Source: Caecitellus pseudoparvulus
Lineage: Eukaryota; Bigyra: Bicosoecida
Direction: 5' to 3'
Length of the DNA: 64,000 nucleotides
Assembly (NCBI GenBank): GCA_965644315.1
Contig: CBFFRQ010000079.1
Coordinates: forward strand, 300,175 to 364,174
The position numbers and the translations under genes are program-made. Of this stretch, positions 9,041-21,100 are shown in pieces; positions within the stretch are counted from its first letter, which is position 1, and the number at the start of each line of letters is the position of its first letter. Under the pieces are notes generated by a model, which saw only the letters and a list, made by a program, of their open reading frames with translations, had not been told where the DNA came from and made no database searches.

Positions 9041-9721
9041 GCTGACCGCTTACCCGCACTGTCCGCGCACAGGTGCGTCGGTAGCGCTTGATCTTTGCCC
9101 CTTCAGCTGCCCGCTGTGACTCGGGGTTCGATTTCCGCAAGCCGCAAGCGGGGGCTGGTGCAGTCCTTGGGGGTTGAGGAAGGATTCTTCCAGTGCCCAC
9201 GTGGCGTCCTTGTCAAGGCGGTTCAAACCAGGATCAGTATTTGTAGAGGGAGGCCTGCTGCTTCATTGGGAGTGCTTCTCGGCTTGCTCCTTTTTGCTGA
9301 GAGGAGGAGTTCATCCTCATTCTTCGTATTGTTTTCCGCACCAGTGGTCAGAATGGGGTAACAGCAGCCCAATTTAGCACCCTTACTTAAATTCACACCG
9401 AACAGCGGCCCGAGATGTCCGCGCTCGGTGCATTTGGCGGGCTCTGACAGATCGGGAAGCCGACGCGTGCTGCGGAAATTGCAGCGACAGGCCAAAGGCC
9501 AGGATCGGAGGAATGCAGCAGCGACACAAAATACGAAACCTTTCCATGTGCACAATTCTGCACAGGGATGTCAAGGGTGGGTGCTTTTCCCTCCTTTGCG
9601 AAGCGCCAGGTCAACTTGCTGCTTCGTGGCGTGTTGGTAGCAGCCCCGCGCGCGCCACCATCGACCACTCTGCAGAGCCGCAGCAGGCAGTGCAGGACTC
9701 GCTGACGAAGAAGCTACAACC
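9041..9721. promoter_or_regulatory. 681-bp divergent intergenic region
   Basis: The stretch separates the ATG codons of two divergent genes. It is less GC-rich than the flanking coding DNA and has stops in all frames at short intervals, and no protein was recognised in it. It most likely holds two promoters and 5' untranslated regions. No specific motif could be supported. Confidence 0.45.
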
Positions 9722-12700
9722 ATGGCAGCAACTGCCGAAAGCAAGGCGGCACAGCAGCTGAGCCGCGTGGCTGCCGTGCGCAGCTTTCCGCCTCCCCTGC
9801 CCCATGGCATGGAGAGCATGAGGGGCCCCGGGTTTACGAATTGTGAGTGGCTGTGGGGAGGTTGCCGAGTGTCGCGAGTGTCGTGCATGCCGCGCACACG
9901 AGTCTTGTGAAGCAGCCTGTCGTGGCGTGCCACAGCCGCGCCGCGGCGGGCGTGCTTGCATGCGGGAATTGCAGGCGCGGCATGGCGTTGCACTTCCACA
10001 GCACACACGCCCGCCCTCCTCCTCCCGCCGCGCAGGGGTGATCAAAGGCCACGTGCTGATGGGTCCACACCCAGGGCAGTCCACCACCGCCCTGGTGAAG
10101 AACATGGACGGCCTGCTGCGTGCAGGCGTGACCACCTTTGCCTCCCTGCAGCATGAGATGCCTGGCCTGCTGGTGACGGGCACAGCGCACACGGACGCCG
10201 GCACCATGTCGGCGCGCTCCCGCCGCTCCTATGGCCAGCGCAACGTGCACACGGCCCGCAACTACATGGGCGAGGCGCAGCACATGCTGGACACGGGCTC
10301 CTTCCCCAACAGCGGCCAAGGCCTGCACCTGTCCTTCGTGCACCTTCCAATTTCCGAGGGGGACGGCGCGACGGGCTCCGACGCCGCTGTGAAGGACTTC
10401 ACCCTGCAGCTGCTCAAGTACGTCAAGGCAGGCGAGGTGCTGTACCTGCAGTGTGGCGACGGCAACGGGCGCTCAGGCACCATCGCCGCCCTGCTGCTGG
10501 GGCTGGTGTATGGCCTGTCTTCCTCCGAAGCCATCGACGCCGCGCAGCGCTACCGCAGTGACCGGGCGGGTGCCGGTGGAAACGCGCCCGAAACGCACGA
10601 GCAGAAGATGCAGGTGCACCGGTTGCTGAAGGACAGCGCCTTCCGGCAGGCTGCCATCTCTGCCGTGGCTGGGGAGGCGCCCAGCCAGGAAGAGACGGTA
10701 TCAGCTGACCTGCAGGGCGTGTACCTGAAGCTGCGCAAGGCACTGCAGCGCCTGGGGTACAACGCCCTGCTGCTGCTGCGCAACTTCGTCGGCGCCAACA
10801 CGGCGGGGGAGGCGTGGGTGGGCTCCCTGCAGGCGGTCATGGACAAGCTGGTGGGCTTCCACCCCTCCCTGTACCTGACGCCCGCCGAGGCCGCCTTGCT
10901 GGGGTCCACCTCTGCCAGCCCCCCCGGCACCATCCACACGGGTGAGCTCATCAAGGGCATCCGAGGGCGCATGCCGCCCGGGCGCAGCGAGGCCGTGCAC
11001 GCCGCCTTCAACAAGATGGACGTGGGCGGCACGGGCTTCATCGAGTGGAACGACATCGCCATGCTGTTCGCGCCGCGGGGGCACCCCGACGTCGTGGGCG
11101 GCAAGCGCACAGAGGAAGCTGTGCGGGCCGACTTCTTGAACACGTTTGGCCACGGCGAGACGTTCGGAGACCTGCCCACGGCGGCCGGCGCCGCGGCCAA
11201 GCGCTCCGTGCACGTGACGTCCTTCGAGGATTACTGGGCGCACGTGTCTGCCTCCATCGAAGACGACGCGACGTTCAAGATGATGATGTGGAACGTGTGG
11301 CCTGTGCGCGGAAAGGGCACCCATGCCGACCCCATCGGGCGCCAGTCCCCCGCCCGCACCACCACCGGCCCCGCAGGCACGGCGGCCACCGAGCATGGCT
11401 ACACCTTCACCGCGGTGGGGTCGCTGGACGACCTGTGCAAGGAGCTGTGCGCTGCGGCGGCCAAGGCGTCCGACATGGCTGTGTCTGGCCTGCTGCAGGC
11501 GCTGGCGGGGCAGGCCCTGCCTGGCACCAGCGCCGTGGACGAGGCGGGTTTCCAGGCTGCTGTGCGGGAGGTGGGCGTCGCGCCCAGCGCCATGTCTGAC
11601 ACCCGCCTGCACTTCCTCTTCTCCCAAGCCCTGACCGAGCAGGGCGGCGGCGGCGGCGCGCTGGACGTAGCTGCCTTCCACAAGCGCCTGCGCGGGCGGC
11701 TGCCCGAGGGCCGCCGCCGCCTGGTGCTGGCAGCCTTTGAGCGCCTGACGCAGATCGCGGGGGGCTCCGCGGGCGTGCAGGGCGCCGTACCGGCACAAGT
11801 GATCGTGGGCGAGTTCAACGCCGCCAAGCACCCGGCAGTGCAGGCTGGTCGCAAGACGCCCGAGGAGGTCATGCGGGCGTTCGTGCGGGCATTCGGCAAC
11901 GGCGCCGCAGATGGCCTGGTGCGCCTGCCGTACTTTGAGGGGTTCTACGAGGGCGTGTCGGCGGCATGCGGCGACGACGACGCGCTGTTCAAGGTGGTGC
12001 TGTGGAACACGATGAAGCTGGACGCACCCATCGGCAGCCGCGCCGCTCGACAGCACGAGTACGCCGCGGAGGCCATCAACGCACGTGCCTGGGATGGACA
12101 TGCCGGCTTCCTGTCCCAGCTGGAGCGCCTGGGCACGCCGCAAGCCGAGGCGGTGCACCGCCCCTCCAAGGTCCTGCACTCACACCGCGTGAGTGGCTCG
12201 GATGCCGTGTCGCAGTCCCTGGTCATGGCGGGCGGGCACGGCACGGCGGCTGGCGTGGGACTGGGGTCACCCCATGGCACGCGGGGAGGCACGGGGGTTG
12301 GCGCTGCCGTCGCTGCAGGTGTCGGCCGCCCCGCCAACAAGCCCAAGACTCACGTGTTCTCCCCGCCGCCCAAGACGGCTGGTGGCGCGGGGGGGTACTC
12401 TGCCACCCCCCAGCACATCGGTGCGCCAACACCCGTCACTGGCGAGCGTGCGCCGGCCCTCTTCTCCCCCGTGCGACCCCCGCCACCTGCCCAGCCCACG
12501 CCTGGAGGCTTTCAGTACGCCCCCACGACCGGCCGAGGCGTGCCTACCACCCACCACCAGCTTGGCCAGACGGTGGATCCCCAAGCCACAGCAGCGCGGC
12601 AGCAGGCAGCGGCTGGCGGTGTGGGCACCACAGGTGGCACTGCCCACTACGCGGCTGCTGGGAACATCGGGGCCGCGCCCACCAGCAACCTGGTGGGCAT

Positions 12701-14480
12701 CGCGCCAGGCTCAGCAGCGGCTGGCCAGGACAGGGCCGCCGACCCACTGCACTTTGGGCGGGACCGGGGCCGCCGCAACTTCCACGCATCCCCCGCCAGC
12801 GGCGTGGCGCAGCACTCCAAGACGTACGCCAGCAACGTGCCGTGGGACACCCGCGACGGGCACTACACATCCGGCGACGCGGTGGCCTCCTTGCGCTCCA
12901 CGGCTCTCTCGGCACATGGCGTGACGCAGGCGGGCGGCATTATTTCTGAGCTCAGCCCCAGCAAACCTGCGGCACACTCTGCCCCCACCAGTGACAGCCA
13001 CGGCGGACAGCCTGCCGCGTTGGAGTCTGCTCGAGGAGAGATCCGGCGCATCCTGCTCTCCCGCGGCGTGCGGTCCACGTTCGGCCTGCAGCGGCAGTTC
13101 TGGAACGCCGACGCCAGTGGCTCTGGGTTCCTGCCGCCCCATGCCTTCGAGCAAGTGCTGCTGCAGTTCGGTGTGGGGGTGACGGAGGCTCAGGCACGCG
13201 CCTTGAGCGCCGAGCACGAGCAGGAGCCGGGCAAGGTGGACTACACCGCCTTCCTGTACGGCGTGCTGGGGCAGCTGTCCCCCACACGTGCAGCGTGGGT
13301 GGGTAAGGTGTACGCAGCCCTGCACTCTGCAGCCATGAAGGCCCGCGCGCAGGGCGCTGCTGTGGGGTCGGAGGTGTCCGGTGCACCCATCCCCATCGAC
13401 TACCTGCGCATGCACTTCGCCTCGGCAGAGCACCCCGAGGTGCGCTCAGGCACCCGTCCAGAGGCGGAGGTCCTGCGGGAGTTCCTGGAGACTTTCACGT
13501 TCCACCCGCGGCACGCAGCGTCTGCGCCCCCCACAGACCCCACCGACGTCTTCACGTCAGGCGGCGTCACAGCGGGGGACTGGCAGCACTACTACGCCCT
13601 CGTGTCGGCGTCCATTCCAGAGGACACACACTTCCAAGTCATCCTCTGGTCAGTGTGGCGCATGGCCGACATCGTATCGTCACCTGTCAGCAAGCCGGCT
13701 GGGACACCCGCGAGCCCCGCTGCACGGGGTCGCCTTCAGCGCAACGTCGCCGAGGGCCAAGGGCAGGGTTGGGGCGTGGAGCAGCTTGGCTTCGCGGACA
13801 CGGAGTCTGGCCGCCTCATGGCAGCGCACAGCAAGGCCCACGGCTCGGCGCAGGTCAGCCTGGCTGTGCCAGACGTGCTGGCCCGTATCCAGGCGGCCAT
13901 GCGGCGGCGAGGGAGGTCCACCATCGTGGCCTTGGCGGCGGCTCTCCGCAGCGCCGACCGTAGCGCGCACGCCGGCGTACGGCTGGGGCGCCTCACACGC
14001 TCTGCCGTGCGCCAAGTCATGTCTGACATGTCCATGGGCGTCTCTGACACTGAGTTGGACGTGCTCTTTGGCGCCTTTGACGCGGCAGGCCACGGCGCTG
14101 CCTCCGGCGAGATGGCATACGAGCACTTCTTGGATGCCATGGCTGGGCCCATGTCCCAAGCCCGGGAGCAGCTCGTGCTGGACGCGTGGAACAAGGTACC
14201 AGGCTCTGAGGCTGGTGCTGTGCACTTGGCATCGCTGCGCAACGTCGTCTCGGCTGCGACTGACAAGGACGTCTGCGCAGGGCGCAAGACAGAGAACCGC
14301 GTGAAGGGCGAGCTGCTCCAGCCGCTCGTGGACGCTGCCGGCGGCGGCACCGGCACCGGCGGCGACGTGGTCATTTCAGTGGACCACTTCCTTCGAGTGC
14401 ACGCGCACCTATCAGCTTGCATTGAGGACGATGCAGCTTTCCACTTGCACATGTGGAATGCCTGGTTGAACGGGAGGTGA
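9722..14480 (+). CDS. Dual-specificity-phosphatase-like domain fused to four calcyphosin-type EF-hand modules
   Basis: Proposed exons are 9722-9842 and 10036-14480 (1,521 residues). The 193-nt intron starts GTGAGT and ends CGCGCAG. Splicing creates FTNWVIKGHVLMGPHP, the usual entry strand of atypical dual-specificity phosphatases, which supports the junction. The active-site loop reads LQCGDGNGRSGT, a Cys-X5-Arg motif with Cys180 and Arg186 (Cys codon 10452-10454), so catalysis looks possible. Four calcyphosin-like modules follow at about 10920-11310, 11430-12020, 13020-13670 and 13870-14470. Each has an EF-hand part, such as AFNKMDVGGTGFIEWND or FWNADASGSGFLPP, and a conserved tail of the type HPDVVGGKRTEEAV...VSASIEDDATFKMMMWN. 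Several loops lack full calcium ligands. A Pro/Gly/Ala-rich linker (12020-13020) separates modules 2 and 3. The inferred role is calcium-linked phosphatase signalling or scaffolding; the substrate is unknown. Confidence 0.85.
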
Positions 14481-15178
14481 GAGGGAGCAGGAGCCGGGCG
14501 GAGGGAAATGCACTTTCAGCTGCCATCGAGCGCCAGCGCACGCTCTGGTGTTCACGTGCAAGGTCCAGCAGGATTGCTGCATTCAGGACCTCCCGAAAAG
14601 CAAGCCGTCGAACAGATGCGCTCCTTCGCACGATGCGTGGGCACTGCACCTGGGGCTGCCCTCCACATGCTTGCAAACGCGTACGTCAGCACAACGTAAC
14701 CAACGACAAAGCCTTTCAGCTCGGAAGCCTGCAATCGAAAACCTTGGTGCGCTTCCTCCTAATGCTCGCTCCTCCGGGGATTGCGCTGGAGTCTTTTTGA
14801 GAAGGCAGGTTGCCGCCTCCGCTCCAGCCGCTGGTTCAGCATCTGGCGCCGGCTGGACAATCCTTGCGCGTGGCAGGGACGCCCACTCACGCCAAGCCGC
14901 AGTATGGGATTTCTGGAAGTGAACTATCTTCCTAGATTTCATCGGTACGTGACATGGGGCGTGGCGGGAGAGGCTTCCTGGAGCTGTCAGTTTGGAGCTT
15001 GATGGGGCGGGCAGAGTGGGAATTCGATGCGTACACCAGCTTCGCGGACTGCACCTGCGGCAGCGAAGCAGACACCCTCCCGGAAAGGGAAATACACAAG
15101 GCACTTCATTGATGAATTTGATGTCTGCAGCTGACCCGATTTGCCTGCCTGGGCGGCGCAGAGCTGCGGGACACTGGC
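14481..15178. other. Intergenic region upstream of the cadherin/IPT receptor gene
   Basis: About 700 bp between the EF-hand gene stop and the proposed start of the receptor gene. No convincing coding segment was found. It should contain the 3' end of one transcript and the promoter of the next. No recognisable motif was identified. Confidence 0.4.
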
Positions 15179-18100
15179 ATGGTTGGCGGAGCCGCGTTTT
15201 GCGCCATGTACATGTCACAGTAGGGCACGTGCCCTCTGCGCTGCAGCTGGGCGCGAAGATCAGCCCACGAGTTATGCAGACTGATAGTACTCACACACAC
15301 GTGCCCTGACACCGCTTCACAGGTTGTGTCGGCTTCGTCGAGGGGTGGGCGCTGTGCTGGTGCTCCTTGCCTTTTTCGCAGTTCCGCTGAGGGTGGAGGG
15401 AACCTGCCCCACGGCAGTACACGCCTTCCACGGGGGCTTCTCCGTGCCGCATGCATCAACAGACGCAGTTGTTTTGGGGTCTTTATCTCCTGGAGGAGGC
15501 GCGGGACCGTGCAGCTACGCTCTGGAGGATGTGTTGCCGCCGAGCATGGCAGCGTTTCTGACCGTCAACGCAGGCTCGGGCGTCTTGTCAACTGTCGCCT
15601 CCAGCCCTGGCTGCTGCGAAGGGAATTGTGGCAGCCCCTGGTTATGGGGCACCCTCCCTGTGCTGGCGAACGTTTCGGTGGTGTGCCCCTCCTGCCCCTT
15701 TAACGAAACCACAACGTCAACTTCCGTCTCAGTGAATGCTCCGCCCTTCCCGACGACACTGAGCACGAGCGCACTGATCATTCCAGATGGCACCCGCAGA
15801 GCGATCTCTTTCGGCAATGTGTCTGCATCCATCGCGAACTCCAACTCATCGTGCACCTTCTCTGTGCTGTCCACGGAGCCGCCGAGCTTCCAGACTTGGG
15901 TGCAGGTCAACGCCAGCTCAGGAGTGCTGTCCACTGTGGCCACTGCCGGGGCAACGTCAGGGCAATGCGACAGCCCTTGGGTAGAGGCTGAGCACCCTCA
16001 AGTGCATGTGCTGCTTGGTGCTACCTGCGACTCGTGTGGACCAGACCCCAGCCCGTTGAACGCGACCATTTCCGTTGAAGTCGCCAGCCCCAACGTGAGC
16101 CTGACCCTTGTCAACGCCTCACATGTATTTGCTGGAGAAGCGGACAGTGTGCAAGTTGGAGTGGTGCAAGGCAACTTTATTGACGAGTTCGGCACCCCAG
16201 GCACGGCGCAGGAGTTCTGGGACGACTGTACTGTCGAGATAGCGGATGTCCAACCGGCTGCCTTTGCCAGCTGGCTGCAGCTGGAGCCAGAGACAGGGCT
16301 CCTGAGCACTGTAGCAGGGCCTGAGTGTGCTTCGCCATGGGACGCCGTTGGCACGCCGGTTGTCACAGCATTCGTTGTGCCTCGTTGCAACGTGTCTGAC
16401 GTCTGCGACACACTCGCCGTTGACATCCAGGTGGTCCCTGCCGAGCTTCCAGAAACGTCCATGTTCGCTGAAGTCAACGAGCTGGCGCCTGTTGGCACGT
16501 TCGTGGAGCAAGTGGCATCCTACAGCAGCGGGGGGGGAGCACTTCTCCCTTGTTGTGGCCGCTGCAACGCGACCCTGCTGCCTGTTGTCAACCCTATGCA
16601 CACACACGTGGCGGGGTCCATGGAGGTCAACATCACTGGCGCTGTCCTCGTGGCGAACAACACTTTGCTGGACTTTGAAGCGGCGCCCTTTGTCGGGGGC
16701 AGCCAGAGCCGCCTGGGAACTGTGCGGGTCCGTGTGGCCTCCACGATTGGGCTGAGCCAGGTGGTCAACCTTAACGTGCAGCTTCGCAACGTTGACGAGC
16801 CTGCCGTGCTGCCTGCTGATCTTGAGGTTGTCTTTCTATTTCCAGAGAATGCTGTGGGGGCCGTGGGAACCATCCCTTCCGCAGATGCTGACAGCTTGTA
16901 TGGGTACGCATGTGGTGCACCTGGTGTGTCATGCGCACTGGAGCTGGTCTCCGTTTCCCCCCCTGCTGCCAACACCTCCATTGCCTTGAGCACGGGCGGG
17001 AACTTAACCATCTTGGCCGGGCACCCGTTGGATTACGAGGTGTTTTCGGAGGTACTCGTGCAGGTGGCAGCGCGACACACGAACCCTGCCGTGCAAGTGG
17101 TGCAGACAACTGTAAACATTTCTGTGATAAACATCAACGAGCCACCCTTCTTGGAACCTGTATCGGGCCCTTTGCGGGTCGATGAGACTGTGCCTGCTTC
17201 CATCTTTAACTTCACCGGCCGAGATCCTGAGACGCCGGGCGTGGATTGCGCAGGGGCTTGCACGTTCTCTATTTCCAACTGCACTGAGACAGGCACCGCC
17301 ACACGCCATGGAATGTGCGATTGGTTATCGATGAATCCTTCGACAGGGCTGCTGTTTACAAGCGGCAGTGCGCCCATCACCACGCTCGACTTGCAGCCGC
17401 AGTTTACCAGTTCCTGCACACAGAACGCTCCCTTCCTTCCACCTCCAGCTATGATCTGTGTGGCACGCGACTTCACACAGAGCGCGCCTGGCAACTTCAA
17501 TCTGACCGTAACTGCCCAAGTGCAGGAGCCGGCTCCAGGTTCCTTGACAGGGCAGAGCACACTGCAGTTGTGGGTTGATACTGCGCCGTTTCCGCCATCT
17601 TTTACCTCCCCAGAATACTCAGTCTCTGTGCTGGAGGGAACAGAGGTAGAATTCCCAGGGCTGGTGCTGCTTGATGTTGATGCCGAGGACCCTAACGTTG
17701 TGCTGGGGGGCGACTGCGGCCTGACTGGGCACCACCACTGCAACTACTCCCTGGTCTCAGTCGACCCCGTGGAGGCCACAGGGGTGTTCGGCGTGTACCC
17801 TGACTCCGGTCTCATCTTCGTCACTGGCGTGCTGGACTTTGAGACCATCCCCAACGTGACGCTTGGCATCGAAGTGCAGGATGTGACCGGCCTGCGGGCC
17901 GCCACCAGCGTCCTTGTACACACTTTGGACGGGCCCGAATTCCCTATTATTGATGATGAGTCCGTGCGAGTTCCAGAAAATGCTTCAGATAACACTGTGC
18001 TGCTGGACTTCAACACCTTTGACCCTGAGAGTGGCACTGGGCCGGACTGCGAGGGTCAGTGCACATATGCCATTTCCCAGGCCTCTATGGTGCACCCGGA

Positions 18101-21100
18101 GTATTTCGACCGACTGCACATTGATCCAGTGCATGGAATCGTGACGCTGGTCAGACCAGACAAGTTCCTGGGGCCGCTGTTGGACTTTGAGAGTGCGGCA
18201 GTCATAAGCTTCCAAGTCCGTGTTACCGACCCCAGCAACCTTACCAGCACAGCAACGGGAACTTTGACGGTGATCGGGATTCCAGAGGCACCTCAAGCGC
18301 AAGCTACACGGCACATCTTGCAAATGACGTCCAGCCACCCGGCAGGGGAGCCAATTCTGGCTTCAAGCATTCAGGTGACGCAAGCGGAGGGCAGCTTGGT
18401 GGCCATTTCCCTGAGGGATGTGAACGGGACCGACCCGCGGGCCTGGAATGTGAAACCAGGAGACCTCTCGCTATCCACTACATTTAACCTATCCGAGGCC
18501 AGTCCGCTGAATCCTCCTGTAGGCAGCGGGCCAGCTCCCTCTGTTCTCGTGCAGCCCCTGAGTGACCACACCCCCCCCGGTGTGTACGAATGCGTACTTT
18601 TGTTGATTAATTGGGACTTTCCAGAGCTGTTCACGGTCGTGCACCTGTGGGTTGTGGTGCAGGATGTGAACGAAGCCCCAGCCCTGATCGAGCCGGCCTC
18701 CTTCTCTGTCGCAGAGCGAGCTCCTGCAGGCCACGTGCTGGGGATTCTCCGCGCGACGGACCTGGACATGTACCAGCATCTCACCTTTCAAGTCGAACCC
18801 CCCTTTGCTGAGTTTGTCGAGGCAGTTCCCATTTGTGAGCCCGCACCCGGCGGCGCACTGCCGGTCGCAGGCTGCAGTGCCGGGGAGTATGCGCGGTCCG
18901 CCAACTTGACGCTGCGCAGGGACTGTCTGGATGCAGAGTTGCTGCTCCCGGCGACGTCTTTCCAGTTTACCGTCGCTGTCACGGACACTGCAGTGCTGTT
19001 GGACACGATTGGGGATGCGTACGTTGACAAGGCTGGCTTTGGTCCACACACTGTCCGCCACACCGTTGACATATCGGTTGTGGACATCAACGACACGAGA
19101 GTGATTGACTCGGTCTCCTTCCCACAACTCTCTGGCCTCAGCACAGCAGGAGGAGAGGCCCTTGTATTTCGTGGACGAAACCTCCCACCTTTGCCTCCAT
19201 TCTTGCCCGGCGCACCAGCCAACTTGACTGTGTCATACTCGAATGGCATGGAGAGCCACAAGGCTGTCGACTGCAGAGTGTCTGAGGCCTTTGTGGAGAT
19301 TCGATGTCTTTCTATCCCCGGACACGGGACAGGCTTCAACTGGAGCGTGTTCGTCAACGGCGTGGAAGTCCACTCAGACTTGCCCAGTTTCAACTACGCC
19401 CCGCCCTCCGTCCTTGCTTTGGCTGGGGAGGGCGCACTAGATGCGAGCAGCCAAGGCGGCCAAGAAGTCATCATCAGTGGTGTGAATTTTGGGACGCTGC
19501 CCCTGAGTGCAGGGGATGTAGTGTACGGAGACGCCCTGGAAGCACAAAACTGCAGCATTTCAGTGCCTCATTTCAAGATCAGGTGCCTTACCGCCATGGG
19601 CTCGGGCGATAAGCTGTTGTGGCGCGTGCATGTGGGCGGCCAGTGGAGCTCATCACCAACCTCTGCGTACTTGCAGCCTTCTGTATCGAATGTCTCCCTT
19701 GTGCTTCACAGCACTATGGCGCCCGTGGATGCAGCCCCCACCAACGCAACTGGCGTAAGCATGCTCATATTCGGAAGTGGACTTTCATTGGAAGATGGTT
19801 CCTTCGGTTGGGTGCGATACAGGCGACTTGACAGCCAGGACGAGCTGGAGTCGCCCGGTTGCCTTCCAGCCCCTCAGGCTGGGGACTTGCTGTGCAGTCT
19901 TGCAGAAGGCGTGGGGACAGCTTATCACGTTATCTCACAAATGGGGGGCGTGATTTCTTTGCCATCCAACGATAGTGTATCATACGCACCTCCCATCATG
20001 CATGGCATCCGACCAGCAGGCGGGGGTATCGGGGACCCCGTCCCGACTTTTGGAGGCGTCACCGTCACCGTGCTTGGCGAGAACTTCGGACCTGAAGATT
20101 TCCAACCCATCCTGATCGTTGGGAATGCGTCTGTCTTTCCTGAACCCCTCTCCACTTCCGGGGCGCACGCTGAGCAGACGTTTGTCGCCCCCCCTGGCAA
20201 TGGACAGGGCGTACCCCTGTTCCTCGAGGTTGGGGGCCAGGAGACTGGCATCGCCACCTTTGACTACCAGCCTCCAACCATCAGCACCGTCCTTGTCCTG
20301 GCCGGGAGCGGCACAACGGCCGAGATGAGGATTCAAGTGACTGGGAGCAACTTCGGCGCTTGCTGCTTGAGCGGGGTATCGCAAGGGTCCAGTTCGTGCC
20401 GCTGCAAAGTGTCTGGCGAAAATGCGACAATTGTCTGGCTGCAGGCCGACGCAGGGAGCGGGCCCGTAAGTCCTTGTGTGGATCCTATCGTTTCCCTTGG
20501 CGACACCCGCATTGAGTGCACCTTGCGCGGGTACACTGAGGAGTCCATCTCCATCCCGAGCAATCTGTGGGTGTCTGTGGCGAACCAAGTGGCAAGTGCA
20601 CCATTCCACTACCAAGAGCTCCTGCGTGTTCCTGAAGTTTCACAAGTACTTGGGAAGGATAGCATTTCGACCCAGGGCGGCAGCCTTGTCACTCTGCAGG
20701 GGCGCTTCTTTGGCATTGTCCAAGGCCGACTGCAAGTGCGCACAGGCGAGAGGGATGCATCAGGAGGCCTTGTCTGGAACGACATGCCAGATGGGCAGAT
20801 TGTGAACTGGACCGACACGAGTATCACTTTTGCGACACTTCCAGGCCAGGGCCGCTTTGAGCTCCGGCCGTACTTGCCAGGCGCTCCTGAACTAGCATAC
20901 CCTGCTTCCGTTCTTAGATACATGCAGCCCACAATTACCGACGTGGAGGGCTTCCAGTCGACAAGCTCGGGTGCTTGGGACTACGATCGCAGTGTTGTCA
21001 CGAATGCGAGTCACTGGTTGCGGATCCACGGTGACAACTTGGGCCCGGGACTGCTGCGTGACAAGTCCGGGTGGTCCACCAGCCGCGAGTTCCGTGGTGT

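Noticed and set aside
9843-10035. Cys/Arg-rich N-terminus of the phosphatase-EF-hand protein read without splicing
   Set aside because: The segment is flanked by GTGAGT and CGCGCAG; removing it creates the FTNWVIKG strand typical of these phosphatases.
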